Source: Mytilisepta virgata
Taxonomy: Eukaryota; Mollusca; Bivalvia; Mytilida; Mytilidae
Direction of reading: 5' to 3'
DNA length: 64,000 bases
Assembly (NCBI GenBank): GCA_028015205.1
Contig: CM051514.1
Coordinates: 7,812,001 to 7,876,000 of the forward strand
Translations under genes and position numbers: made by a program
Shown here: piece by piece, positions 45,611 to 56,759 of the stretch
Position numbering within the stretch: the first letter of the stretch is position 1
How the letters are laid out: the number at the start of each line of letters is the position of its first letter
Notes under the pieces: generated by a model
What the model saw: the letters and a program-made list of their open reading frames with translations, nothing else
Database searches by the model: none
What the model was told of the DNA's origin: nothing

Positions 45611-45857
45611 ACAAAGCTTCTGTTTAACCATAAAGATGTATTGAATGAGCAGGTTAAGCATATATAAATTAAATGACGGGTTTCAAAACATTGGAAGATC
45701 ATCATTTATATAAAAATTGGTAGAAAAAGACTTTGGCCGTTGGTATTTTACATGTATTAATAGAATAAAACTTTGTTTTTAAAAATTACCCAAATATTTA
45801 CAAGAATCTAGAATCGCGAAAAAAAGGTGGTGTGATAAATGTAAAAGGTATTTCATG

Positions 45858-45980
45858 ATCCGTGTTGAGATTTTATGTTTTTAGTTTTTAATTGTAGTGT
45901 TTGTATTGTTTTTGTCTTGTCTTCGTTGTTCTCCTGAGTTTGTCAGTTGTTACGATTTTTCTCTCCTTCGAATATCCCTT
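45858..45980 (+). repeat. Repeat F, solitary copy
   Basis: Same orientation as 11655-11812: TTTTAGTTTTTAATTGTAGT, TTGTCTTGTCTTCGTTGTTC and TTTGTCAGTTGTTACGATTT. It continues CTCCTTCGAATA and 'tttcttgactttactta', the latter also present near 10725 (reverse) and 52661. Confidence 0.75.
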
Positions 45981-46079
45981 TGGTATTTCTTGACTTTACT
46001 TATAGTGATATTTGTGAACCCATACATGGACGTCTGTAATGATTTTGACTATTGCTTATCTTCATGTTTAATCTTGTAA

Positions 46080-47955
46080 AATGTTTTTTCAATGACGGAA
46101 AAGCCAATATTAATTCAATAAAGTATTGATAAAGTATCTAATCTTGGTCAGAAAGCTTTCGTATTCGTACAAATGTTTGTGAAATTGGGTCCAGGAATTG
46201 TTCTGGCACCCCGTCTGACATTATGACAGTTTGGTGAGAAGTAAAAATATGTTACAACTGTATCTTAGAAATGTCAACTTACGTGTCTTTGAAATCCTTT
46301 ATTGACGCTTCTGAATTCATCTTTAAATGGTTTATTTTAGGTAATGTAAAAACATTTCCCCTTTATAATCATAGTAATTACCCTTTTTATTAATTTGTAT
46401 TAGGTAATTGTAAAATTCACCTTAAAACAGGTTTTGCAGCGTCATATCTACATTATTTGCATTTTTCAAGATAATAGTTTGAAAAATATATATTTTCTGC
46501 CAAAAATAAACTGAAAATTTGTCAAATTTAGTAATTTGGAAATTTGTTTGGTATTTGTAGGAAATGCTATCATATCATTCTCGTACAAGTTGTTTTTATA
46601 TAAATTGTTCTCCTATTCTTGACGTGTTTCATCGGTGGGATAAAAATACATAATATATTTAACCACTTCCTGGTGATTAAATTTCTGCATGGGAATTATT
46701 TTTACGTTTATTGGAAATATAAACTACAGAAGTTCCGAAATAGTTTTTATTGTATTATAAATACATGTAGTTGAATAACTGATCATTAGAGAATAAGAAA
46801 ATTGTACTTGTTTACCATCGACAACTTCATTGTTTCTTTATTGTAAAATCATTTCTTTTATTCTAAACAAATATGCTTGACCCCGGAGGTTTTAAGTTGA
46901 GCTGAACCTTTGTGTCCGTCAAAAACATTATATTATCAACAAAACTTTATCTAGAAACGGGCACAGAACAGAGCACGATGGATCAACAAATCTTGAGGCC
47001 CACTGGAATAATATGAGAGTTGATGGGGACAAGAATTAAGCCTTTTGCAAACTATGCGACGAATCACGTACAAAAGGCATCTTCTTCGTGCGAAAAGCCT
47101 TGCAGTATACATATACGTTACCGTCGTAGAGAGAGTCTTCTTTATGATAATGGTCTGCGAGTTAAATTCAAGTGATATTTCACATATTCCCATTTTTAGA
47201 AGTATAAAAGGGAGTGCAATAGAGCTTGTAAAGCTTTACTTTGATTTTCTGCATGAAAATTACTTAAGCATGAAGCTCTAATTTGGTTTATTTTGCTAAA
47301 TCGTATACAATTTTTTATTTTATATTTTTTATTTATTTAGAATTAAGCCATTAGCTATATATATATCTCTTAAATTTTTTCCTCATTTTATGATGAACTA
47401 TGAAAAAAATCAAATAAGCAGTATTAACAACAGTTTCTATTTTGCGACAAATAGATAAATACTCTTTCATAAATTGAAAAACCATTCATTAGCGTTTATA
47501 CGTTTTATTTTAAATCATAAGATATATTGCCTTTTTGTAAAGGTTACACGAGTCCTTAAGCAAAATTATGAAATAGGCTATCTCAATTGTAAATCTATGT
47601 TAGTCTTTCAATATAATTAAATGGGAGAAAAAAACTTATGATAAACCATTTACAATTTTATGGACGTTAACCGATATTTTTTAAAGATCAAGATATCAAC
47701 ATTGTATTCGTATAATGGAAAAACGTAAATTGCTAGTCTTATGTAGGCAGCATGCAGACTATACTCACCAATCAACAAACAACATCCACCCTCTCAGGAA
47801 AATAAAATAAAATGAATAAAGAAAAGCCCATTGGCTGCACTGGCCGCCCAATTGTCATAAGAGAAGAAATACACTGCTGAAGGCAGCAGTCAGCAGTGCA
47901 GGCAAAAATGGAAACAAAGCCGCATCCAGAAGTAGCAGCGACTATTTGATTACGC
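46080..47955. other. No gene recognised
   Basis: AT-rich. Paired antisense frames at 46951-47193 (-) and 47045-47281 (+) overlap and show no domain. A fragment at 46150-46200 (GTACAAATGTTTGTGAAA) resembles the palindromic repeat ends at 58.6 kb. Confidence 0.35.
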
Positions 47956-47994
47956 ATTTGAAGTTCTCTCAACGTTCTTCACAAAAAGTGTCAT

Positions 47995-48660
47995 CTGCTT
48001 TTTTGCGATGAATGGCTTCCTTATGCGGGTTTCAACAAAACGGAAGTACCTTTCCCGCCATAACCCTGAAACCGGAAGTGATACGAAAATTTTCTTCTTA
48101 TCAAAATTACTTGATTTGATGCACTCTACAAAAATGCTAATGATAATTAATTGGCTACCTTATGTGATTTCGACTACTCGGAAGTGGCACCAAAAGTAGT
48201 TTTCCCGATATAACTCGGAAACCGGAATGGATACGAAATTTTTCATAACATCACCAATTACAATCAGATATGCCTGACCAAAAAGGTTTATGCACCAAAA
48301 CTCTCAGATTGATTATTCATGCTTTTTTGACGCATTTATAGTTTGACCTCCATGAGAGTGTGTCTTCAAAACCTTTCTCCACCCTAAAAAAATATTGAAA
48401 CGAATCGAATTTCTCACACCTTCATTGCATATTACTTAATTAATACCCTGGAAGCCTAATTTTGAATTTCAATCTCAGTCCTGAGATATGGGCATTTCAA
48501 AAATACTTTTCGTGGTTACTAAGCAACTGTTGATCGCCTAGCAACCATCTTGTGAGGTGCACAATTAGGTCATTGTGGGATACTTGTGTTGAAGTTTGAT
48601 CAAATTAGATCAATGCTAAGGGGTCGATTTGCTCAGCACAGACACACACACATATAATCA
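47995..48660. repeat. Repetitive noncoding block with repeated module
   Basis: Two modules share CGGAAGT, 'tttcccg(c/a)(c/t)ataac', GAAACCGGAA and GATACGAAA with a spacing of about 160-170 bp (48041 and 48180). The right part has 'tgagatatgggcatttcaaa', AGCAACTGTTGATCGCC and TAGCAACCATCTTGTGAGG. Looks like a dispersed element, class unknown. Confidence 0.5.
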
Positions 48661-48699
48661 AACGCGGCTGACAATAAGGGCCACTTGAGTCGAGCTGAC

Positions 48700-48830
48700 A
48701 ATCGGGCCAACAAACTAAAACAAAACATGGAGCCAGGATAGTCTGGCTTGGCACAGGCACTATGATTCAATAAGACAGTTTTTGATTGTTCCCAACCCTT
48801 CCCTTACCTCAGCTAGGACTCTGAATTATT
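48700..48830 (-). repeat. Dispersed repeat C, partial diverged copy
   Basis: Includes 'agccaggatagtctggcttg' and 'gcacaggcac', matching the 'cagagagtcaggatagtttgacttggtacagacac' region of copy 2 in part. Confidence 0.5.
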
Positions 48831-48929
48831 AAATTTATACATTCATATTTATTTTTGATGGAAATAAATTGATCCAGGTGTTTAAAGCAAGACTTGTGCA
48901 TACAAATCTTTTCCAAGTTGAAATACAAT

Positions 48930-49095
48930 TCTTAGTTTGTATGCGGCGTCTGTGAACATTAATTTAGTATATATTGTTTCCTACTTTGTCGATAATTATC
49001 GAGATCATTGCCATTTCTTTGCCTGGAACATCCGGGACATTAGGAATAACCACGTGATTAATACCGGATACCTTAAGAAAAGACAGTTACTGACT
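48930..49095 (+). repeat. Diverged duplicate block, partner of 56590-56755
   Basis: Shared ordered words: GTTTGTATGC, CGATAATTA, TCATTGCC, GGAACATC, GGGACATT and CACGTG. The spacing is preserved although bases between them differ. No reading frame is shared. Confidence 0.5.
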
Positions 49096-49502
49096 CGAAA
49101 CTATCATTTTTAAGAATACCATCAATATTCATTAAATGTCTTTTGCATTGCGACCTGTAGCAAGCGTAGAATATAAATCTTATTCTAAAAGGTCATGGTG
49201 TTGTAATTAGCAACTTAAAGAGCAGACAGGTTTTGATAAGATGTCAAGTTAGATGATCGTTGATAAAACAATTAATTATGTATTCTGCTCAATTAGGTGT
49301 GTATGAGAAAACGGAGAATTGATGGTGTAGTTCAGATAGGATATCACCTCAGGAGAAAAAACACCTTTCTTCATCTATCACATAGTTAATACTTTCTGTT
49401 TCTAGCTGATATTAGCTGAACCAAATGACTCTTTAAAGAAATATAAAAGTAAACTTCCACTAGTGATTTTTGGTGAAATCTAATCCTATGGTTAACTGTT
49501 AT

Positions 49503-49524
49503 GTAAGGGAACAACCATTTGATT

Positions 49525-49555
<31 letters not shown>

Positions 49556-49801
49556 GCATGGAAGGAATTTGGAAAAATGGCAAGATGAACAGTTTGGTAA
49601 AAAAAAAGGCAGGACCAGAAATCCTCAGAAAGAAAAAGGCAGGATGAAAAATGTAGTGCAAAAAAAACGCAGGATACATAAAAAAGGGCAGGACAACACC
49701 AGGTAGTAAAAAAAACGCAGTCTTGAAGTTTTGCTGAAAAAAAGGCAGGACTTAAGATTACTTCCATGCCCCCCATAAAAATTAAATTGTTGCTCCCTTA
49801 A
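49503..49801. mobile_element. TIR element with poly-G and AAAAGGCAGGA repeats
   Basis: About 300 bp with long terminal inverted repeats. Left: GTAAGGGAACAACCATTTGA, a T run, a G run and CATGG. Right end in reverse complement: GTTAAGGGAGCAACAATTTA, ATTTTTATGGGGGG and CATGG. The interior is a purine-rich series of degenerate A-rich-GGCAGGA words, about 7 copies at 30-40 bp. The left TIR has a G20 run where the right has 6 pyrimidines, so the tract expanded on one side. The open frames at 49386-49831 are low-complexity shadows. Confidence 0.8.
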
Positions 49802-50104
49802 CTTTTTATATAAACATACCTTAAGCTTCATGACTTAGTTTCTAAGACATTTGAAACAGATTTTGATATATATGATCAAAAAAAAAATTATTTTTACGAC
49901 TTCTGTATTCCCAAATACATAGATATTGCTGTTCTCTGGTAAATAATTGGTGGCAAAAAATGATAGACTACGATGTATGCAAATTTTGGCCAAATAAGCA
50001 ATGTTGATTGATTAGCATTTGGTAACTGGAGATGCATGTAGAAAAAAGAATGATGATTTTGTCTTTAAATTTTAGTATTATCATCTGGAAGTAAATGGAC
50101 TTCT

Positions 50105-50335
50105 GTGCGTAATATAATTCACAATATAAAAGTCAATACAGTATGATTACCAGCAAGGTGACTATAGTAGAAAATACGCACTAATACACTCCTTTTATGG
50201 AAAACTAAAATCCCTGTCGATAAAATTTTGACGCTATTTCTTTTTCGAAAATAACGGAAAAGGTCAACAATCAACATTACCAATTAACAGAAAATAACAT
50301 AAAAGAGCACAAAACACAAAAATAGAAACAACAGT
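50105..50335 (-). repeat. Dispersed repeat C, two pieces
   Basis: TATAAAAGTCAATACAGTAT and GATTACCAGCAAGGTGAC match the 5' part of repeat C. GGTCAACAATCAACATTACC and 'aaagagcacaaaacacaaa' match another part. Confidence 0.55.
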
Positions 50336-50339
50336 TTGA

Positions 50340-51020
50340 TATGTAAAGTATATATCTATATAGCATAAAGTGTTCATGTAATGATATTTAAGCGTAATTA
50401 GATAAGATAAAGATCAATCAAGCCCCTGGAACAAATTTTTGTAAAAAATACTTTCATCTGTTGAAAGATTAATGTGTCTAGTTATATGGTTTTACTAACT
50501 TTACGTCTTTCGGAGCCTTTTAATCGATTTGTTTAAATCTTGACGATAATGTCAGAGAGTTCTGGGATTACATATAATGACAAAATATTAGTAATATTTA
50601 CTAAAAGATAACGCGGAGTAATTCGTTAAATTCGTAATATCCGCAAAGGGATTTCCTGGACATTATGTCACATACACTGAACACAGCCACAGGTTAAAAT
50701 TAGATTTATCTTGTTTCCGTTCTGAAACAACTTAATATTTTACTAATCTGACAGATATTAATACTCTATTCCATATGTCTGGACAGTTCACTATTTATGT
50801 TCAGTTGAGCTAAAAATATCAAGTTTTGCTTGAGTTTGTTTGGAATCATTTTGACGCGGGAAATCAATATAAATATTAAAGATGGAAGTTTAAGAGAAAA
50901 TAATGTAATGAAAAGGTATCAGCGACGTTGGGTCGGCAATGAAACGATTTTTAAAATTTTTAGATGTCATAAGATAACTAGTAATTACAGTATTAGTGAA
51001 CTAATACAAAAGTCGCCTTG
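50340..51020. other. No gene recognised
   Basis: AT-rich. The 128-codon frame 50830-51216 (+) runs into the next element and has no domain. Confidence 0.35.
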
Positions 51021-51024
51021 CTGG

Positions 51025-51350
51025 CTCATTTTTTTTTTGAAAAATAAGTCGCCCAAACCGAAGGTTGGGAGACTTGTTGTTTTTGAATGCAGCTATATGC
51101 ATGATATTCATATTTGCCGAAATTCATTTTTTTGCAGTTTTTCGCTTTGTTTCCATGGCAACCAGAATTCCAATATATCGTGGCACCACCTATCATGCCT
51201 CCCTACCCTCACATGAAATTTCACGAAATTTGGATTCCATTCCTCTGAGAAATTCAATAACAAAGAAGGCGAACAGGAAAAATAATAATAATAATAAGAA
51301 GAAGAAACGGTGCAAAAACAATAAGTCTCCCAACCTTCGGGAGAAATTAT
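51025..51350 (+). mobile_element. Non-autonomous element with GTCTCCCAACC hairpin ends
   Basis: The left end has a hairpin, AAGTCGCCCAAACC/GGTTGGGAGACTT (51046-51075). The interior has TTTGTTTCCATGGCAACC and CCTACCCTCACATGAAATTT. Near the right end lie (AAT)n then (AAG)n, AAACGGTGCAAAAACAATA and the hairpin GTCTCCCAACCTTCGGGAGA (51325-51344). It shares plan and right-end wording with 43930-44640. Confidence 0.65.
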
Positions 51351-51479
51351 TTAAACTTTTGTGTGAACTCGATGAAAAACAAATGAATAGGATTCATTTC
51401 AAGTCGTTATTACACAGTATTTTCAGGGTTTACATTTTGCGTTAAATTATGGATTATAGTTTATTCTGGATATCTTGTA

Positions 51480-51620
51480 CAGTTTTAGAAAAAAAATTAA
51501 AACATGTACATTCATCAAATCATTTGTTTTCCACCATTTTCGGCCGTGTCCACAATTGATCAGTCGTAAATCTACGAAATATCTATTGCATCAAAATTAG
51601 AATTATATATTGTCTAGTTC
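51480..51620 (-). repeat. Dispersed repeat B, short diverged copy
   Basis: GATCAGTCGTAAATCTACGA and 'tgcatcaaaattagaattat' match B in complement. Confidence 0.5.
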
Positions 51621-51992
51621 TAATTCTGTTTATTTTGTTATTTGTATTTTATTCTTTTGGTTATACATGTATATATATATATCTTTTTATTTGTTTGGTG
51701 TCTAACTATTCTCGATAAACACGAAATCTCCTTGTTTTTAAATTTTAGTCATCCGGACTTTCCCCATGGTATTATCATTTCGTTACCTTTTCCCTGACAA
51801 ACATGACGAATAGTCTATATATATTGTAAGAAAGCACCCATTTGGATTAGATCTTCTCTATATATTGGTAGTTGACCTGACTTGAATGCTAGGTATATCC
51901 TATTTTGACATGATTTGATTTTAATGCACAAAAAATTACAAGTTTTTGTCACTTGTTTTTAAGATTTCAATTATAATATAGTCTGTGTATTA

Positions 51993-52087
51993 TATATACC
52001 ACGCTATTTACGAGTTAACATATTTAAACGACGAATCCGCAGGATGAGTTCGTTTAAATATGTTAATGAGTAAGGCGTGGTGTATAT
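51993..52087. repeat. Long palindrome (about 38-bp arms)
   Basis: Left arm includes CCACGCTATTTACGAGTTAA and CATATTTAAACGA. Right arm includes TCGTTTAAATATGTTAATGA and GTAAGGCGTGG. They pair with few mismatches around a loop of about 18 nt. Could be a foldback element or a cruciform-prone site; no coding. Confidence 0.85.
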
Positions 52088-52089
52088 GT

Positions 52090-53600
52090 TTTGTAACATC
52101 ATTCAAAAGTGGCCTGGTGATTTTTTATCCAATAAAAAACCAGTTGGAGTGTCGTTCTAGCCCGCTGCTTAGCACGCGCACGAGAAAATCGATCCAGGCA
52201 ATTTTTTAAATCATGGTTTAACATAAAAAATATCAGATTAAACCATATTGCAAGCTCCGCCTATCTACATGAAGTTGCAAGAACAAAGTACGTCATGATT
52301 CTTTTTAATGGAATAACATATCAATCTTTATATTAAACCATGGTTTTTCAGAAACCGAACTATTAAGCAGATTATCACGTAAAAACTTCAAAGGAAAAAT
52401 GACGTATTATGTTACAATTAAAATTACGTTTGGGTTGTTATAGTTTATTTCATAATGTTAATGTCTATTCATTTTATAATAGCTCATGGTGTTTGTTAAT
52501 TTTGCCTTTGCAATATTTTGGCAACAGCGTACCTGATGAAGTGTATTCTCGGAATACATGTACGCATTGCACGCAATAAATACTGTGGATTCGTTCTGTT
52601 TCGTTCATTACCGATTTTTTTGGTTTACCTGGTCATTTTAGAACCCTAATTTCCCTTTGGTATTTCTTGACTTTACTTATAAATACGACAAAATGCATAT
52701 TTTGCAAAACAGTATCTTCGGTAATAGGGTAAAACAAAACGAAAAATACAGCAGAAAGTTGATTTGACGGTCGATTTCTGTAAATCTGATTACAACAACA
52801 AGTCAACAGTGTTAGAAGATCACTGACATAAAATACCACCTGTTCGTAAACATTTACTGCTGAAGTTCCGATTGCCAAAACAATAGAAGTCTTTCGTGTG
52901 AAGCTAATTTATTGTTTTCTTCATAAAGGTTCTCCATTGCTTGATCATAATTTAGGCGACAGTTCCAAGATCACGTCTATTTCAGGAAGCAAGCAATAAA
53001 AGTTAATCATATCGGCATTATATTAATGACAGCATGAGGTGAGATCTGGACATGTCACAACTACAAAATCCGGAATGGCTGTAGATTCCATCGATCAATT
53101 TCCGACTTATATTACAAAGCAGCTGATTTAGGATTAGTGAATGTCACTGTAATGTTGAATATGCTGTTTCTGATAACAAATAAATGTCAATATTTTTTCA
53201 AGAACATTATGTGATATTTTTTTTCTTTTTTCTGAAAAAAAACCAACAGTTCTTTTTAAAAGAGTGAAAGTCTTTGCAAACCGGATTTAACTTTAAAAGA
53301 ATTTAAGGGGGTACCAAACATTTTGTCTAAAATAGAATTGGCTCGTTTAATTTTTATAACATTTGGATGAAATACTTACATTCATCTGTTGACAAAATAT
53401 ATAAATTTTAAGAAATTTGAACCACACAATTTACGGTAATAATTTCATTGGATATATAGCAATTTGACAAACACTAAGTTTGATCATTGAATAGCTTGAT
53501 TTCTCTTTACTAATAGTATGTGATTAAAACGTTCGCTGATTTTTAAAGAGTTAACTCCCTTAGGTGTTCTGTAAACCCTTAAGTATTTCGTTTTTAACTT
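52090..53600. other. No gene recognised
   Basis: An 81-codon frame at 52633-52878 (-) without domain. The first 45 bases of that span (52640-52685) match the 'tttggtatttcttgacttta' end of repeat F. Confidence 0.35.
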
Positions 53601-53619
53601 TTATGAAATGATGGTTTTA

Positions 53620-53709
53620 TACGGAGCCCTGTACGTTGGTCTCGTACAGATAAAGAGGTTGTGTAGCAACAACAACTCAATATCTATATGAGACCAACAG
53701 GGCTCCGTA
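53620..53709. repeat. Inverted repeat ending TACGGAGCCCTG
   Basis: TACGGAGCCCTG(TACG)TTGGTCTC at 53620-53643 pairs with GAGACCAACAGGGCTCCGTA at 53690-53709. The left arm has a 4-nt insertion. 46-nt loop. Looks like a miniature foldback element. Confidence 0.8.
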
Positions 53710-54237
53710 GTTTTATGTCTTTTTAAATTTATTAATCTTTTTAAGATTTTACATGTAAGTCTTATAAACTGTTGCATGTCTTTAAGACTTTTACAAGTTG
53801 TCAAAATCTTTATTCATAGCGGACAAATTAAAGACTACGTAAATCCGAGACAATAACTAAACATTTTGTAGAGCAGACTAAAATAATTATTAGGAATTTC
53901 TTTTTTTTCCTACAAATTAGTAACGATAATCAGGACAAATAGTGTCACTTCAACAAAGGTTGAACTATAGAAAAAATGGTTCCTTATTTTGTTTGCTAAT
54001 ACATACATTGTACATGTATAAGACAAAATATGTGGAAAGACTTCCCTTTGACTAAGTCAAGATAAACATGAAAGAGCGGAGTAAAATGAAAGTCTTACCA
54101 AATATCTTGATTTCATATGAAAATTTAATAAAAATCAAGTCGAATAAAGAAAAAGACTAACACTAGCAACCATAAAGTCTTTTTAGTGAGTTTCCACCCT
54201 GCCCACTTCCTAAAATCCAGGTAGAAATATACGGACG

Positions 54238-54360
54238 AAGGACATTTTAGCGGATTTTCTAAAGGTGTGAATGGACATTTTAGCGGAAGCTGTAATAGAC
54301 AATTAGCGGAAGAAAAATTGGTTACTTTAAAAATTCAATGGACATTTTGGCGGAACATTT
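54238..54360 (+). repeat. Irregular repeats of GGACATTTTAGCGGA
   Basis: Four versions: GGACATTTTAGCGGA twice, GACAATTAGCGGA, GGACATTTTGGCGGA, at uneven spacing (about 25-40 bp). Function unknown. Confidence 0.7.
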
Positions 54361-54540
54361 TAGAGATAAATTTCATTACATTGTCAGGATAAATATAAAA
54401 TTGTAACAGTGACTATTACCCAAAGGCCCTACAAGATTTTTCGACGCGTTTTACTAGATCGACAGGATCGTTTAAGATTAATTGTGTTTAGCTTAGTTAT
54501 GACCCCTAAAAGATCAGCAGCATGCATCACTTATTCCTGT

Positions 54541-54720
54541 GTAACAGTAGAGTATGATTTTTCTCCCAAAATTACCTACCGCACCAACCGGGGATCGAAC
54601 CCGGAACCTTTGGTTCAGTAGTCCACCGCTCTTTTAACTCCACTAGCGCAGCTAATGGAGGGTGGTTATAAACCTGTTACGGTTATATAACTTCTATCGT
54701 ACACGAGGGAAGCCCTGTTA
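54541..54720 (-). mobile_element. tRNA-like SINE, tandem copy 1
   Basis: On the minus strand it contains a T-arm-like CCGGGTTCGATCCCCGG with perfect stem and loop. The D-arm side is damaged. It starts (plus strand) GTAACAGTAGAGTATGATTT and ends near CTGTTACGGTTATATAAC. The same layout repeats 289 bp downstream. It is not a functional tRNA: no acceptor stem can be formed. Confidence 0.7.
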
Positions 54721-54829
54721 CACTTTACCCACCTCAAGAGTCATCGTCCTACGATTACGATATCCAACTTCAACCCATTTGCCAACTAGTTCTTTTTGAC
54801 AACCGTGGATTTTTTAGGTGGGCACCAAT

Positions 54830-55020
54830 GTAACCATAGAGTATGATTTGTGTCCCAAAATTACCTACTACCCCAACCCGGGGTCGAACTCGGAACCTTT
54901 GGTTCAGTAGTCCACCGCTCTACCAGCTGAGCTAAAGGAGTACTCCACTAGCGCAGCTAATGGAGGGTGTTTATAAACCTGTTACGGTTATATAACGAGG
55001 GTAGCCCTGAATTAAGTATC
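54830..55020 (-). mobile_element. tRNA-like SINE, tandem copy 2
   Basis: The minus strand reads TTAGCTCAGCTGGTAGAGCG (a good A box) and GAGTTCGACCCCGGG (B box). The anticodon and acceptor stems do not pair, so it is tRNA-derived rather than a tRNA gene. It shares flanks GTAACCATAGAGTATGATTT and TGTTACGGTTATATAAC with copy 1. Confidence 0.75.
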
Positions 55021-55149
55021 CGAGGTCATCCAATCGTGGTTAGTAATTAAATGAAGATAACTTGTGAAACCTAAAAGTTCAGCAACATGCATCACTTAAA
55101 TTAGGTGTCCATGGTCATTGAGAGAACATTATTGAATACTAATAAATGA

Positions 55150-55385
55150 TTTCATTATATCTAATTGATAGTCTCTTAATTGACACAAGAGCCATTTTCC
55201 AGTCAAACAGAAGTCATACTGATTATAATTTATAACACTGTTGTCCTTTGGTCGCTCATTATATTTTCGCTCCGATCTTTATAAGTATTCTACTTTGTAA
55301 TCATTTTCAAAGCAAATGATTGATCGAAAATGGGTAAATGTATAAACTCGATAGGTTATTGATAGTAGATAGCCTTTGATCTACA
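55150..55385. repeat. Direct duplicate block, copy 1
   Basis: Matches 55778-56030 at an offset of about 628 bp: TTTCATTATATCTAATTGAT, GGTCGCTCATTATATTTTCG and 'tttgtaatcattttcaaagc'. Noncoding in all frames. Confidence 0.8.
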
Positions 55386-55399
55386 ATTATTATCTATTT

Positions 55400-55570
55400 A
55401 TTATTTTGCTTTACCCTTTTGGTCATTATGGCAAATTTAAAAAAAAAAATTTTGGATAATTTTATAGGTTTTCAACATTTAGGTCTCAAGTAGAACTGGT
55501 GATGAATCGTAAATCGACGAAATGTGCGCATCTTCACGGTGCATCAAAATTGGCATCATGGAATTTACAA
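55400..55570 (-). repeat. Dispersed repeat B copy between the duplicate blocks
   Basis: ATGAATCGTAAATCGACGAA and 'tgcatcaaaattggcatcat', B in complement. It sits between the two halves of the 55.1/55.8 kb duplication and is not itself duplicated. Confidence 0.7.
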
Positions 55571-55777
55571 AGACCATGTTATGATCAGTTCGGCACAGTT
55601 TAAAGGTTGCAATATTTTTTCAGAAGAAATATGAACTGGTCTTATTCTGTTTAGATTGAAAAACATCTTGCTCTATGTCTTAACTTGTAATTTTCCCTGA
55701 TAAATCAAGAAGAAAGTCAAGACTAAATAAAACAAAAATTATCGCTTCAGATCAATGGTGGTTTTCTAATTAATCAG

Positions 55778-56030
55778 TTTCATTATATCTAATTGATAGT
55801 CTCTAAATTTAATCAAAGATAATTTTTAAGTCCAACAGAAGTCTTAGTTGTTATAAATTATGACGCTGGTGTCCTTCGGTCGCTCATTATATTTTCGCTC
55901 CGATTCTTGTAAGTATCCTACTTTGTAATCATTTTCAAAGCAAATGATTGAAAAAAAAGGATCCATTTTCAAACACGATACATTGTAGGTCTTCAATAGA
56001 AGGTAGTGTTTGATCTACTATTTCTTACTC
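55778..56030. repeat. Direct duplicate block, copy 2
   Basis: Second copy of 55150-55385. The central CGGTCGCTCATTATATTTTC segment is the best preserved. Confidence 0.8.
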
Positions 56031-56589
56031 ACTAGGAAATAGTCAGTGCAGTATCTCTTGTTAAACTTAGCCAGTGTATTGGCAGATTGATAATACTTGT
56101 TATACACTATATACCTATGAACCAATAAAAAGACCTTATTCAAAGAAAAGGCGAACACGACAATACAAGAAGTATTTTTTTCCTACTCTTTGGACATTTT
56201 CTTTAAGGACTTTATCAGCATTGACCCTATAACTTTTAGCGTGCATTTATATTCGATGACCAGTGAAGAACTTTCGATAGTAATTCTTTCCTGTGACACA
56301 TAGTATGAAATTGACTGTGACAACAAACTGTTCTTCGCCAAAACCTGCGTGTTCTACACCTACCACATATGCAGACTTTTCTATAGATGATGTTGGAACT
56401 ATTTTATTTTTTGTGAGCTGTACCTCTGCTTATATTCACTTTTTTCATATTTTGTTTGATTTACTGGTCAATTTCATTGTAATATTGATTTGAAATCTTC
56501 AATAAGAAGGAAATAAAGTTATATATATATATCCAGACCATAAAACATCATGACCGGAAGTAATTTATACAAAAAGTTTAAAATAGGAA

Positions 56590-56755
56590 TTGCATAGGTA
56601 TATCTTTTTTGTTTGTATGCAGTCTCTACGAAAATAGGTGAAGTATACTGCGTTTCCGAAGTTGGCCGATAATTACCGGTCATTGCCGTAATGATGTATG
56701 GAACATCAGGGGACATTTGGGAGAATCACGTGGTCATTTATGCTTTTGGTACCTT
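56590..56755 (+). repeat. Diverged duplicate block, partner of 48930-49095
   Basis: GTTTGTATGC, CGATAATTACCGGTCATTGC, GGAACATCAGGGGACATTTG and AATCACGTGGT align in order with the 48.9-kb block. Confidence 0.5.
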
Positions 56756-56759
56756 TAAA

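Noticed and set aside
49386..49831. Several overlapping open frames on both strands
   Set aside because: They are produced by poly-G/poly-C and A-rich GGCAGGA repeats inside a TIR element.
54870..54945. tRNA gene on the minus strand
   Set aside because: The A box is excellent, but the acceptor and anticodon stems do not pair, and the unit is duplicated with its flanks.
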